Positions 1 through 5,780 are shown, numbered from the stretch's first letter. The stretch: DNA of 7,866 bases from DASWFI01 sp036394315 (GCA_036394315.1 DASWFI010000055.1:1-7866), one strand, 5' to 3'. Notes: a model not told the origin generated them from the letters alone. Translations and numbers: made by a program.

Positions 1-124
1 TGCCCGGCCGCCTGTCTGTTTGATTTTGCCTCCGCTTCGCTCCGGCAGATATTAAGGCCGAACCGGCGGGTAGCTGCGCGGCGGCCTCCTATCGTCGGCC
101 TCCCCCGCGCAGCACGGCCGGGCA
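1..124. repeat. GC-rich nested inverted repeats
   Basis: The outer arms TGCCCGGCCG (1-10) and CGGCCGGGCA (115-124) are perfect complements. Inside them GCTGCGCGG (73-81) pairs perfectly with CCGCGCAGC (105-113). No gene lies here. The high GC contrasts with the A+T-rich genes that follow. Nested GC-rich palindromes occur near transfer or mobilisation regions of Bacteroidota mobile elements, but no relaxase gene or known nick site is visible, so an oriT role is only a guess. The element may extend left of the window. Confidence 0.5.
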
Positions 125-146
125 CATGGCGGAGGTGGCGGGCCGG

Positions 147-160
147 CCAGTCCCGACTGG
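147..160. repeat. Short perfect hairpin
   Basis: CCAGTC (147-152) and GACTGG (155-160) are separated by two bases. The site sits at the junction between the GC-rich block and lower-GC sequence. It has no T-run, so it is not an intrinsic terminator. It could be a protein-binding site, but nothing confirms this. Confidence 0.3.
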
Positions 161-251
161 ACACTTCTACGTTTTAAGACCTTTAACCGGAGAATAAGCG
201 GCCGCGGCGATCAGCAGTAGAATAAAGCCCGACATTCTCTCGCCTTGCCTT

Positions 252-329
252 GGGCTGTTCGGAAGTATAAAAGCCCGGTTACATGCTTATGTTGCTAGAT
301 GGTATGGCTTTCATACTTCCGAACAGCCC
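252..329. repeat. 24-bp near-perfect inverted repeat
   Basis: The arm at 252-275 (GGGCTGTTCGGAAGTATAAA then AGCC) matches the reverse complement of 306-329 at 23 of 24 positions, enclosing a 30-base loop. No gene spans it, and neither arm is followed by a U-run, so it is not a standard terminator. It could be a recombination or transfer site, a phage-type attachment core, or paired ends of a tiny mobile element. Bases 330-505 beyond it contain no supported gene, only A+T-rich sequence. Confidence 0.6.
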
Positions 330-505
330 GCTGAGCTTTCTTTAAGCCTTAAGTCATTAAAACACTTTAGACACTTATAAATTCATAACCAATCAATGAA
401 CATAAGATGCACCGCGTCTCTCCCAAATCCATAGGATGGCAAGATGTATATTTGTCGGGCATTTGCCTGCTATCAGATACCAAAGAGACCTACTGAAAGG
501 AAAGA

Positions 506-814
506 TTATGATCCTTGACTAAAACTTAAATTATCCAGATCGACTTTTCTCCGGCTCATGATAAGGAATATGGCTTCAAGAGCTTTCTCGATAAATTTGC
601 AGATATACAAGATATCGGCTCTTTTTTCGGCTTTTTGGAAAGCCTCACTTTCACCTGTAAGGCAAGTTTCCATCATTTCGGTTAGTGTATCCCTTAACTG
701 CCCTAGTCTGAATGCGCTGCATAAGTCTTCGAGGACTCCGTAAGGGTGAGATATTTGTTCCGCGGACAGCCGGATCAGTAGATTATCCAAATCCGCCGGT
801 TGTAATTGTGGCAT
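506..814 (-). CDS. Small protein of unknown function
   Basis: This 102-aa soluble, acidic and helix-prone protein is not one I recognise. The N-terminal half contains the stretch DLDNLLIRLSAEQISHPYGV. The middle (LRDTLTEMMETCLTGESEAF) and the segment ILYICKFIEKALEAIFLIMS look like amphipathic helices, so a small helical bundle is likely. There is no signal peptide and no obvious catalytic motif. The ATG at 814 follows an A+T-rich leader, and a perfect TAnnTTTG box lies 40 bases upstream (854-861), which supports a real gene. It is transcribed away from the HTH gene at 973 and could be an accessory gene of the mobile element. A toxin, antitoxin or regulatory role cannot be told apart. Confidence 0.55.
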   Translation of the reverse strand: MPQLQPADLDNLLIRLSAEQISHPYGVLEDLCSAFRLGQLRDTLTEMMETCLTGESEAFQKAEKRADILYICKFIEKALEAIFLIMSRRKVDLDNLSFSQGS

Positions 815-853
815 AGGATAACTATTTAAGGTTTAAAAATACTTTTTACGGCA

Positions 854-861
854 CAAAAGTA
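854..861 (-). promoter_or_regulatory. Candidate -7 box for the 102-aa gene
   Basis: On the minus strand this reads TACTTTTG, a perfect match to the Bacteroidota -7 consensus TAnnTTTG. It would place transcription start near 847, about 30 bases ahead of the ATG at 814. No good -33 TTTG is found at the usual 19-21 spacing, so the call rests on the -7 box and position alone. Confidence 0.35.
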
Positions 862-949
862 ACGTATAAAATTATATAATTAATTTAAAACGTTTATTTA
901 TTAATTAATACGGTATTTTGATCGCTGAAATCGAGAAATTATGCCTTAT

Positions 950-957
950 TATATTTG
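950..957 (+). promoter_or_regulatory. Candidate -7 box for the HTH gene
   Basis: TATATTTG is a perfect TAnnTTTG match 15 bases before the ATG at 973. It implies a very short leader of about 9 bases. No -33 TTTG lies at the expected spacing; the nearest (917-920) is too far. The assignment is weak, but no better box precedes the HTH-2TMbeta-DAC cluster. Confidence 0.25.
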
Positions 958-972
958 GGAAGAATCTTATAA

Positions 973-1182
973 ATGAAAAAAGGACAATACAACAGAATAA
1001 AAGCCGTCCTGGCTGAGAAAGGTGTTACAAACAAGGAATTAGCTGAAGCCCTGGGGATCGCTCCGCAGACGGTTTCGCGTTGGTGTACGAATGATATGCA
1101 ACCATCTATTGAAAAACTTTATTCTATATCGAAATATCTGAAAAATGATGTAAGAGAGTTGCTTGTTGCTACTAAATGGTAG
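973..1182 (+). CDS. Cro/C1-type HTH transcriptional regulator
   Basis: A 69-aa DNA-binding protein consisting almost only of an XRE/Cro-C1 helix-turn-helix domain. Helices 2 and 3 lie near residues 18-40 (TNKELAEALGIAPQTVSRWC), with the usual small residue and Q-TVSRW recognition helix, followed by PSIEKLYSISKYL and VRELL as in the family's helices 4 and 5. There is no ligand-binding or dimerisation extension. The gene is 35 bases ahead of, and on the same strand as, the 2TMbeta and cyclase-like genes, so it is a plausible repressor or activator of that module. Stand-alone HTH proteins of this size are widespread in Bacteroidota accessory regions, so it could also be unrelated cargo. Confidence 0.85.
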   Translation: MKKGQYNRIKAVLAEKGVTNKELAEALGIAPQTVSRWCTNDMQPSIEKLYSISKYLKNDVRELLVATKW

Positions 1183-1217
1183 TAAATTGAATCTTTGGAT
1201 GTTCTAATTAGTTATAT

Positions 1218-1862
1218 ATGAATTTTAAATATTATAATACTGAACGCCTAATACTTTTTATAATTGCATTGTCGATAATTGTTGGAAGTTTCGTCACTTT
1301 TTGGGTTCACCCTCGGGTAGAGAAAGCTAGTGAGTCGATAAAAACTGTAATAATATATACTGAGGTGTTTTCAGTACCTTTCTTTATTTCCATCATTTTT
1401 TCCATTATAAATAGTTGGGGATGGAAATGGTGTATTTTCAAATGGTTGATCAAAGTGCCTGACTTAAGTGGCAGATATACAGGACGATTGGTATCTAGCT
1501 ATATGGAAGAAGGTAAAGCCGTTGAAAAGAAATGTACACTAGAGATTAAGCAAAACGCCTCTTCAATACATATTAGTGCTTATTTTGGTAATTTGGATTC
1601 TAATATTCAAACGTCAAATTCTTTTGGAATTTCAACTGAAATAATTGAGGAAAAAAATGGTTTTTATACCTTGTACTACAATTATAATAATGAAACAGAT
1701 GGCTTAAATTTAAATAACGAATTTGATAATCATTCCGGCACCGCCAGATATAAATACTTCCCAGATAACAAATCGCTTAAAGGCTTGTATTACAATCAAA
1801 AAAAGAATGACGGTCAAATTGAAGTGACTTTTGAACAAGAATTGTTATTAGGAAGGTTATAA
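1218..1862 (+). CDS. Two-TM beta-rich effector, S-2TMbeta/Cap15-like
   Basis: This 214-aa predicted inner-membrane protein has two hydrophobic helices near residues 11-30 (LILFIIALSIIVGSFVTFWV) and 44-65, joined by a short charged loop. A basic, tryptophan-rich linker (WGWKWCIFKW) leads into a soluble beta-rich domain from about residue 80. That domain opens with PDLSGRYTG (81-89) and ends with SGTARYKYF, LKGLYYNQ and GQIEVTFE, the spacing of G, Y and W/Y residues seen in the Cap15/S-2TMbeta barrel. In CBASS, Cap15 binds a cyclic dinucleotide through the barrel and disrupts the membrane; in Panoptes a 2TMbeta protein is held silent by a constitutive nucleotide. The cyclase-like gene starts 19 bases downstream, so the two probably work as enzyme and sensor-effector. 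The family call is from recognition, without a profile search. Confidence 0.7.
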   Translation: MNFKYYNTERLILFIIALSIIVGSFVTFWVHPRVEKASESIKTVIIYTEVFSVPFFISIIFSIINSWGWKWCIFKWLIKVPDLSGRYTGRLVSSYMEEGKAVEKKCTLEIKQNASSIHISAYFGNLDSNIQTSNSFGISTEIIEEKNGFYTLYYNYNNETDGLNLNNEFDNHSGTARYKYFPDNKSLKGLYYNQKKNDGQIEVTFEQELLLGRL

Positions 1863-1881
1863 AGAGAAATTGTCTTAAAAA

Positions 1882-2328
1882 ATGGTTTACCAAAGATTTT
1901 GTGAAATATTGATTGAAGTTGCAGAATATAACAAAAGTAAGCATTATGGCATTGGAGTTGTGTTGTATTCCAAATTATCTCCAAATTCAATTTCCCCCCT
2001 TTCGATACTTGAAAAGGATATACATCTACCGATTTCTAATGATCACGCTATTGTAGATATGTTAATAAAATTAACAAGATCTAATCACCCTAATCATGAT
2101 GGTTTTCATTTTATTTCCAACGAACTTTCCCTTACTCATATCTCACAGTACTTTTCGACTCCAATTGTAAATAATAGGTCAATGCAAATTTATGGTGGGA
2201 GTAGGTATAGGACTGCCTATTATGGATCATTTTTGGATGGAATAATTGCTTGTGGTATTGCAAGTGATAACTACAAACCTACCATATTCAAACAAGGGAT
2301 AAAATATGATCCTTATATCGAAAGGTGA
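1882..2328 (+). CDS. Diadenylate cyclase (DisA_N/DAC)-like domain protein
   Basis: This 148-aa soluble protein shows the two hallmark DAC motifs in the right order and spacing. HDGFHFI (72-78) corresponds to the metal-binding DGA motif, and GSRYRTA (106-112) corresponds to the phosphate-binding GTRHR-A motif. They are followed by a hydrophobic strand (DGIIACGIAS) and a final strand near TIFKQG, as in DisA and CdaA. DAC enzymes condense two ATP into c-di-AMP. Here the alanine after DG is Phe and the histidine of RHR is Tyr, so a changed substrate, altered product or reduced activity is possible. It lacks the DisA linker and DNA-binding HhH domains and the CdaA membrane helices, so it is a stand-alone domain. 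Its position just after a 2TMbeta effector suggests that it makes the nucleotide the effector senses. It does not carry the GGDD motif of mCpol or the hG[GS] motif of CD-NTases. Confidence 0.72.
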   Translation: MVYQRFCEILIEVAEYNKSKHYGIGVVLYSKLSPNSISPLSILEKDIHLPISNDHAIVDMLIKLTRSNHPNHDGFHFISNELSLTHISQYFSTPIVNNRSMQIYGGSRYRTAYYGSFLDGIIACGIASDNYKPTIFKQGIKYDPYIER

Positions 2329-2362
2329 AATTGGAAATATCCTTTTGTGACGTTTATTGAAT

Positions 2363-3451
2363 TTATCGTTTATTTAATTTCCAGAGCAAGTACTCTGGAG
2401 CATCTTTTAGTTTATCCAAATTATCTTGATACTCTGTTTCATTTTTAATAAATCCAACGGTACCTAAGCCAAACGTGATAAACTGAGATAATGCTGCAAT
2501 CATTCCCGCTTGTGAAAGTGACACCAGAAATAAGCCTATAGTTCCCAATGTTGCGCCGGAAACTTTCAATTTATGTAGATTTGTTATGTGTTTGAATTTT
2601 CTATTAATAGAGTCTAATTTAGGTTGAATAATATCCTGCTTAAATTCGGTAGAATTAATATTCTCATTTTTAAGCATATTCATATATGACTTCATTTGAA
2701 CTCTAAATGAGGATAACAGATCTTCCTCATCTAATAGAATTTTTGAATATTCTTTAAGATCTATTCCTTGGATATAAGGAACCAGTATTTCTGAAATTTG
2801 CTTATGATTTTCTATTAAGCTTTTATTATCAAATATTGGATAAGAATTCTGCTCTTGATTTTCATTTATTGCTCTCCATTCATCAGCATGGCTATTGGAG
2901 TCCGCCGGATGAATAGAAGCTCGATAGTCTTGGCCTATTTCAGCTGCAAATATGATTTTTTCGGGTCTGATGAGCATTTTCCCTGCTTCAATAAGGGGTT
3001 TTAAGGTTTCAAATAAATCTTCTATTATTTCTTCTGATACACTGGCATATCCTGCAAAAAGCTGACTGTTAGGTATTTCCTTAGATATTTTATCTAAATA
3101 CTTTTGGGGACCTATAATTTTTCTTCCTTTCGCTTTTGGATCAAACGTGTAAAGGAACTTATCTTTATGGTAAGGAAAAACGGAGGTGAAATCAGATAAC
3201 AATGCAGAAAGTTTAATCATTTCGTTACTTTCAGCAGATTCCAAATCTACCCGTATATCTGTTTTTAAACCGTCGTACTTATTGTACCAATCCATAAAAT
3301 CTTTCTCAAATAAATTGTAGTGAGGCGAAAAATCATGAGAATTTTTTAAAACGAGAGAATGAAGTTTTCTGCCAATTTCTGCTGGAGTCATCATTTTAAT
3401 TTTAGTGTTAGAAGAATTTCCTTTATAATGTAAGGAAATTGTTAAACTCAT
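2363..3451 (-). CDS. RT-linked protein with C-terminal membrane hairpin
   Basis: I do not recognise this 362-aa protein. Residues 1 to about 270 are hydrophilic, helix-rich and strongly charged, with no catalytic signature I can name. Near the C-terminus, after a basic stretch (DSINRKFKHITNLHKLKVS), come two adjacent glycine-rich hydrophobic segments (GTIGLFLVSLSQAGMIAAL and SQFITFGLGTVGFI), and the protein ends with a charged helix and the tail YLLWKLNKR. There is no N-terminal signal. The ATG lies one base after the RT stop, so the two genes are almost certainly co-translated and functionally tied. A toxin or membrane effector gated by the RT product is the simplest idea; a structural partner or immunity factor is an alternative. 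Downstream it meets the cyclase-like gene tail to tail, 34 bases apart, with no strong terminator. Confidence 0.75.
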   Translation of the reverse strand: MSLTISLHYKGNSSNTKIKMMTPAEIGRKLHSLVLKNSHDFSPHYNLFEKDFMDWYNKYDGLKTDIRVDLESAESNEMIKLSALLSDFTSVFPYHKDKFLYTFDPKAKGRKIIGPQKYLDKISKEIPNSQLFAGYASVSEEIIEDLFETLKPLIEAGKMLIRPEKIIFAAEIGQDYRASIHPADSNSHADEWRAINENQEQNSYPIFDNKSLIENHKQISEILVPYIQGIDLKEYSKILLDEEDLLSSFRVQMKSYMNMLKNENINSTEFKQDIIQPKLDSINRKFKHITNLHKLKVSGATLGTIGLFLVSLSQAGMIAALSQFITFGLGTVGFIKNETEYQDNLDKLKDAPEYLLWKLNKR

Positions 3452-3452
3452 T

Positions 3453-5000
3453 TTAATAAATTAATTTGACTTTTTTTGCCTCTCCCATGTTGATTTTATG
3501 CCTTGCTCTAAGCCAGTTTTTATTATGAAGGATATGCTCCAGGATTTTAAAATGGCCTCGGAGCTGACGACGGATGGCTGGAGAGCCCATGCCCTGCTTG
3601 ACTATCCCTATAGAATTGGTATAATGGTCCTTAGCAGCTCTGCGGGCATAGTTGTAAAAATTCTGTTTCCCGAGGTGTGTATAGCGATGCAGCAACTGTT
3701 GCCTGAATATCTTAGTCCCCCTCGCATTTTTACTATAGGCCATCGTTACTGTCTTATTGATCCGGGCTTTCATCTTCCGATAGAACCTTGACAAACTACC
3801 CGATCGGATCAAAATATCCAGCCCAGTGAATTCGAAGCCAAGGTACTGAAGAGGCTTATAATACAATTGTTCATTATGTTTGGGCATAGCCGAGAGCTTT
3901 TCAGCTCTCATCTTCTTCCGGTCAAAAGCCCTGAATCGACCTTTGGAATTATAACGGAACTCAATGATCTCCATCTTTTTGTCCTGCATTGTCAAATGAT
4001 GCTTGGCGATCTCTTTTTTCGCTAGCCATTCCAACTGAGTATAGTTCTTTTGATCGCATACGATCAGGATATCGTCGCAATATCTCCGGTACATAAAGCC
4101 TTCTTTCGCCGCTAACTCTTGCATCCGTCGGTCATAATCGATCAGATATATATTCGATAGTAGGGCACTGATTGAGAGCCCCTGCGGAATCCCAAAGAAC
4201 CGCTTTCGACCATCTGGAAGCAATTCATGTTTTGCATGTCTGGCTATCAGTTTGGACTCCCGAAGTTTTTCGAACTTCGCATTGAAAGAATCCCCCTCGA
4301 TGTAATCCAACAAGGACGGTTTCTTAGGATCTTTTCGAAGATTAATCCCGAAATGCCTTAAAAAGGAATTCTTTTTTAGATAGGCGTACTGCGTGAGGGA
4401 TCTGTATAGTTTATATTGATCAGGGGGTAATTCGCTGATTCCCAATACTTTTTTCCATTTTTCTTTGAGAATCTGGTGATCAATATTATCAAAATATCCC
4501 TTGATATCCATGGCAATGGCTATACATGGCCCTTTAGCCTGAATGTGTTCAAATATCTCTAGGGCGAACTGAACATTGCAATGACCGTCCAGGTCAGACC
4601 GGTATGCCAATACACAAGAGTCAATACCATGTGTCTTAATATATTGCTCATAATATTGACCTAAGGTGAATGAATAAAAGGAATATAGATAGGTATCCAA
4701 GTGGGCAGCGTATGAAATAGGCCGGTCCTTGTTTTCCAAGGCCTTTCTACCCTCTTTTTCGACGTATCGGAAGCGGGGCGTCGATATAATAAGCTTCAAC
4801 AGAGGCAGAAAAGCATGTTCTTTCATCCGTTTTGGATCAGACACGATAGCATGGATAGCTTCTTTTCTTTCAGCAAAGCTTGAGCGACGATCGAGATGAT
4901 CATAAGTTTTGGGAGAGTCTTTCTCCTCAATTTTGGCGCACCATTGTCCCCACGCCCTCGAAGTATATAACATAAGGTAGCAGTTTGGTTGCTGTTTCAA
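3453..5000 (-). CDS. Defence-associated (UG/DRT2-like) reverse transcriptase
   Basis: A 515-aa reverse transcriptase. Motif A is AMDIKGYFDNID (catalytic D165), motif B is GIPQGLSISALLSN (270-283), motif C is YCDD (307-310, D309 and D310) and the thumb-side motif is YLGFEFTG (386-393). About 160 residues precede motif A and about 120 helix-rich basic residues follow the thumb motif. There is no HNH endonuclease or maturase domain, so it is not a typical group II intron protein, and it lacks retron hallmarks such as YADD. The layout fits the unknown-group RTs that act in phage defence with an upstream RNA (DRT2, DRT9 and relatives). The start is a TTG at 5000; an in-frame ATG ten codons in (4973) is an alternative, and neither has a strong ribosome-binding site. 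It shares an operon with the 362-aa gene. DRT class was judged by eye only. Confidence 0.85.
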   Translation of the reverse strand: MKQQPNCYLMLYTSRAWGQWCAKIEEKDSPKTYDHLDRRSSFAERKEAIHAIVSDPKRMKEHAFLPLLKLIISTPRFRYVEKEGRKALENKDRPISYAAHLDTYLYSFYSFTLGQYYEQYIKTHGIDSCVLAYRSDLDGHCNVQFALEIFEHIQAKGPCIAIAMDIKGYFDNIDHQILKEKWKKVLGISELPPDQYKLYRSLTQYAYLKKNSFLRHFGINLRKDPKKPSLLDYIEGDSFNAKFEKLRESKLIARHAKHELLPDGRKRFFGIPQGLSISALLSNIYLIDYDRRMQELAAKEGFMYRRYCDDILIVCDQKNYTQLEWLAKKEIAKHHLTMQDKKMEIIEFRYNSKGRFRAFDRKKMRAEKLSAMPKHNEQLYYKPLQYLGFEFTGLDILIRSGSLSRFYRKMKARINKTVTMAYSKNARGTKIFRQQLLHRYTHLGKQNFYNYARRAAKDHYTNSIGIVKQGMGSPAIRRQLRGHFKILEHILHNKNWLRARHKINMGEAKKVKLIY

Positions 5001-5252
5001 AGGGAGATGGGTCAGGACGCTAACAATAAGCCGCGACTAAGCGCGCCCCCCAATCCTTGAAGGACTTACACCTTCTGGACCCGTACTCCTCACTCGTCCG
5101 TGAAATCGCTCCACGGCACTTCAGCTGTTTGCTTCCTTCCAACTAACACAACAGCGTTATCCGAAATTGCTTTCGAAGCATTTAAAACCCCTGGAAAAGG
5201 GCTTAAGGGGGAAATGGAACAATAATATAGTACTTATGTTGGCGATAACCTT

Positions 5253-5285
5253 CTATACACTACTTGTCCTCCTAAGTGGAGGCGA
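5253..5285 (-). repeat. Template-boundary module, 3' copy
   Basis: This second copy reads UCGCCUC inside a five-pair hairpin (CCUCC-ACUUA-GGAGG), then GUGUAUAG at 5260-5253 after a seven-base spacer that the other copy lacks. Hairpin sequence differs between copies while pairing is kept, which suggests both are used as structures. It would be the place where cDNA synthesis starts and to which the finished strand jumps back. Confidence 0.55.
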
Positions 5286-5333
5286 TTCAACTGCACCGAT
5301 TATCACTGGATTGAGTCCCTGGCTATCTCACCT

Positions 5334-5365
5334 CTTGGTGGAACCGGACCAAACCCGTAACTTTA
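5334..5365 (+). promoter_or_regulatory. Possible promoter inside the concatemer unit
   Basis: CTTG (5334-5337), a 20-base spacer and TAACTTTA (5358-5365) approximate the Bacteroidota promoter TTTG-N19-21-TAnnTTTG on the plus strand, antisense to the template RNA. Each repeat of the predicted cDNA would carry one copy. It would drive transcription of the stop-free frame once the cDNA became double-stranded. The match is imperfect at two positions. Confidence 0.25.
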
Positions 5366-5366
5366 A

Positions 5367-5397
5367 CTATACACCCTCTATTCATTAACAGAGGCGA
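5367..5397 (-). repeat. Template-boundary module, 5' copy
   Basis: On the minus strand this is UCGCCUC opening a hairpin (CCUCU, 10-base loop, AGAGG) followed directly by GUGUAUAG (5374-5367). The same order of elements recurs at 5285-5253. The UCGCCUC copies are 112 bases apart and the GUGUAUAG copies 114 apart. In DRT2-type rolling-circle copying, short repeats at the two template ends let the cDNA 3' end re-anneal for another round. This copy would be the end reached last by the RT. Confidence 0.55.
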
Positions 5398-5407
5398 CAA
5401 GATTAGT

Positions 5408-5441
5408 CGAATTCTATGCCATTGCTTCGCTCAGGGTCAAA
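5408..5441 (-). promoter_or_regulatory. Candidate promoter of the ncRNA-RT operon
   Basis: On the minus strand TTTG (5441-5438) is followed after 21 or 22 bases by TAGAATTCG (5416-5408), close to the Bacteroidota TTTG/TAnnTTTG pattern. Transcription would begin near 5402, just before the first RNA hairpin. A weaker alternative lies further upstream: TTGAC near 5500 and TAAATTTT about 18 bases later. Confidence 0.4.
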
Positions 5442-5698
5442 AAGGCAGCTTATTAATTCTTTTTCGGTTAAAAATTTACTTCTCCCGTATAATTGTCAAT
5501 GGCTAATTAATTTCGGTATTTCAAAACTGCCAATTATTCACTCCGCAACTGCTTATCCTGGCAGTGGAAAAGAGACATTTATTCAGATCATGGTTATTGT
5601 ACACATTCTTGTCAAATTGGCCTTGGTAATAAATAGAAATGGACAGTGCAAAGTGTATAAAGTGTTATTATTCAATTATATACGTTAACTATTTTAGA
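5442..5698. other. A+T-rich intergenic region, no gene seen
   Basis: About 250 bases between the RT-operon promoter and the repeat at 5699. Short reading frames here lack initiation context and family features. The only structure is a loose CTGCCA/TGGCAG pair (5527-5532 and 5559-5564) with a 26-base loop. It probably holds upstream regulatory sequence of the RNA-RT operon and the right edge of that module. Confidence 0.4.
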
Positions 5699-5750
5699 TA
5701 AATCCGTGCGAAAAAGATTCGAATTTTGTCCTGCCACCTCCACAATTGAA
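5699..5750 (+). repeat. 52-nt direct repeat, left copy (att-like)
   Basis: This copy matches 7690-7741 at 47 of 52 positions, and at 39 of 40 over 5711-5750. The conserved core contains GATTCGAATTTTG, CCTGCCACCTCCAC and AATTGAA and is followed 14 bases after CACCTCCAC by a terminator. The TTCGAAT plus CCACCTCCA order recalls a T-loop and 3' acceptor end of a tRNA or tmRNA, common integration targets, but the spacing is not canonical and no complete RNA gene lies here. It lies at the right edge of the RT-operon region. Confidence 0.6.
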
Positions 5751-5758
5751 AAAAGAAG

Positions 5759-5780
5759 TGCCCCGAAAGGGGCATTTTTT
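5759..5780 (+). terminator. Intrinsic terminator
   Basis: TGCCCC-GAAA-GGGGCA followed by six T. The GNRA-type tetraloop and U-run are textbook. It ends plus-strand transcription just after the left direct repeat. Confidence 0.8.

Larger units (their letters stand above)
5253..5366 (+). other. Candidate 114-nt concatemer unit with stop-free frame
   Basis: If cDNA made from the minus-strand RNA jumps between the two GUGUAUAG copies, the product repeats this 114-base plus-strand unit. 114 is 38 codons, and the frame that begins TAT ACA at 5254 has no stop through the unit or across the junction, because TAT ACA recurs in the same frame at 5368. The peptide unit runs from YTLLVLLSGG through LSPWLSHLLV to TRNFN and is rich in Leu. 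A TTG-GTG pair (L-V) could serve for initiation, but there is no ATG. This parallels the toxic Neo protein of Klebsiella DRT2. By chance alone a 38-codon frame is open in roughly one case in six, so the openness by itself is weak support. Confidence 0.4.
5001..5402 (-). ncRNA. Structured RNA upstream of the RT, likely template RNA
   Basis: About 400 bases without a credible leftward gene separate a candidate promoter (5408-5441) from the RT start. Read on the minus strand, the region folds into many local hairpins: CCUCU/AGAGG (5394-5375), CACC-AAGA-GGUG (5340-5329), CCUCC-ACUUA-GGAGG (5282-5268), UGCUU-CGA-AAGCA (5180-5168), GCUGUU/AACAGC (5155-5124), CCGUG/CACGG (5116-5098) and GAAGG/CCUUC (5075-5059). 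This density, and the position directly 5' of a UG-type RT, match the template ncRNAs of DRT2 and DRT9. No long U-tract suited to poly-dA synthesis (DRT9) is present. The 3' end is uncertain: it may be processed before 5000 or run into the RT mRNA. The 5' end is inferred from the promoter. Confidence 0.65.

Noticed and set aside
126..141. Inverted third att copy (GGAGGTGGCGGG) at the left end
   Set aside because: Only about 12 bases resemble the repeat core and the flanking conserved bases are missing, which is within chance for GC-rich DNA.
508..522. Four-codon leader-like frame (ATG ATC CTT GAC TAA) after a GGA-rich stretch
   Set aside because: It overlaps the 3' end of the minus-strand 102-aa gene and has no downstream gene or attenuator on the same strand.
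2329..2362. Shared terminator between the converging operons
   Set aside because: Only a three-pair GGA/TCC stem with a short T-run is present, too weak to call.
3498..3791. Plus-strand 97-codon frame opposite the RT
   Set aside because: It is antisense to the conserved C-terminal part of the RT and shows no independent features.
5001..5402. Group II intron RNA upstream of the RT
   Set aside because: The stretch GGUGUAAGUCC recalls intron domain I, but no GUGYG 5' end or domain V is visible, and the RT has no maturase or endonuclease domain.
5001..5402. DRT9-type poly-U template
   Set aside because: No U-tract long enough to template poly-dA is present in the RNA; the duplicated boundary module favours a DRT2-like reading.
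5416..5688. Plus-strand 90-codon frame
   Set aside because: It lies in the RT-operon promoter/upstream region, has no initiation context, no family features and irregular composition.
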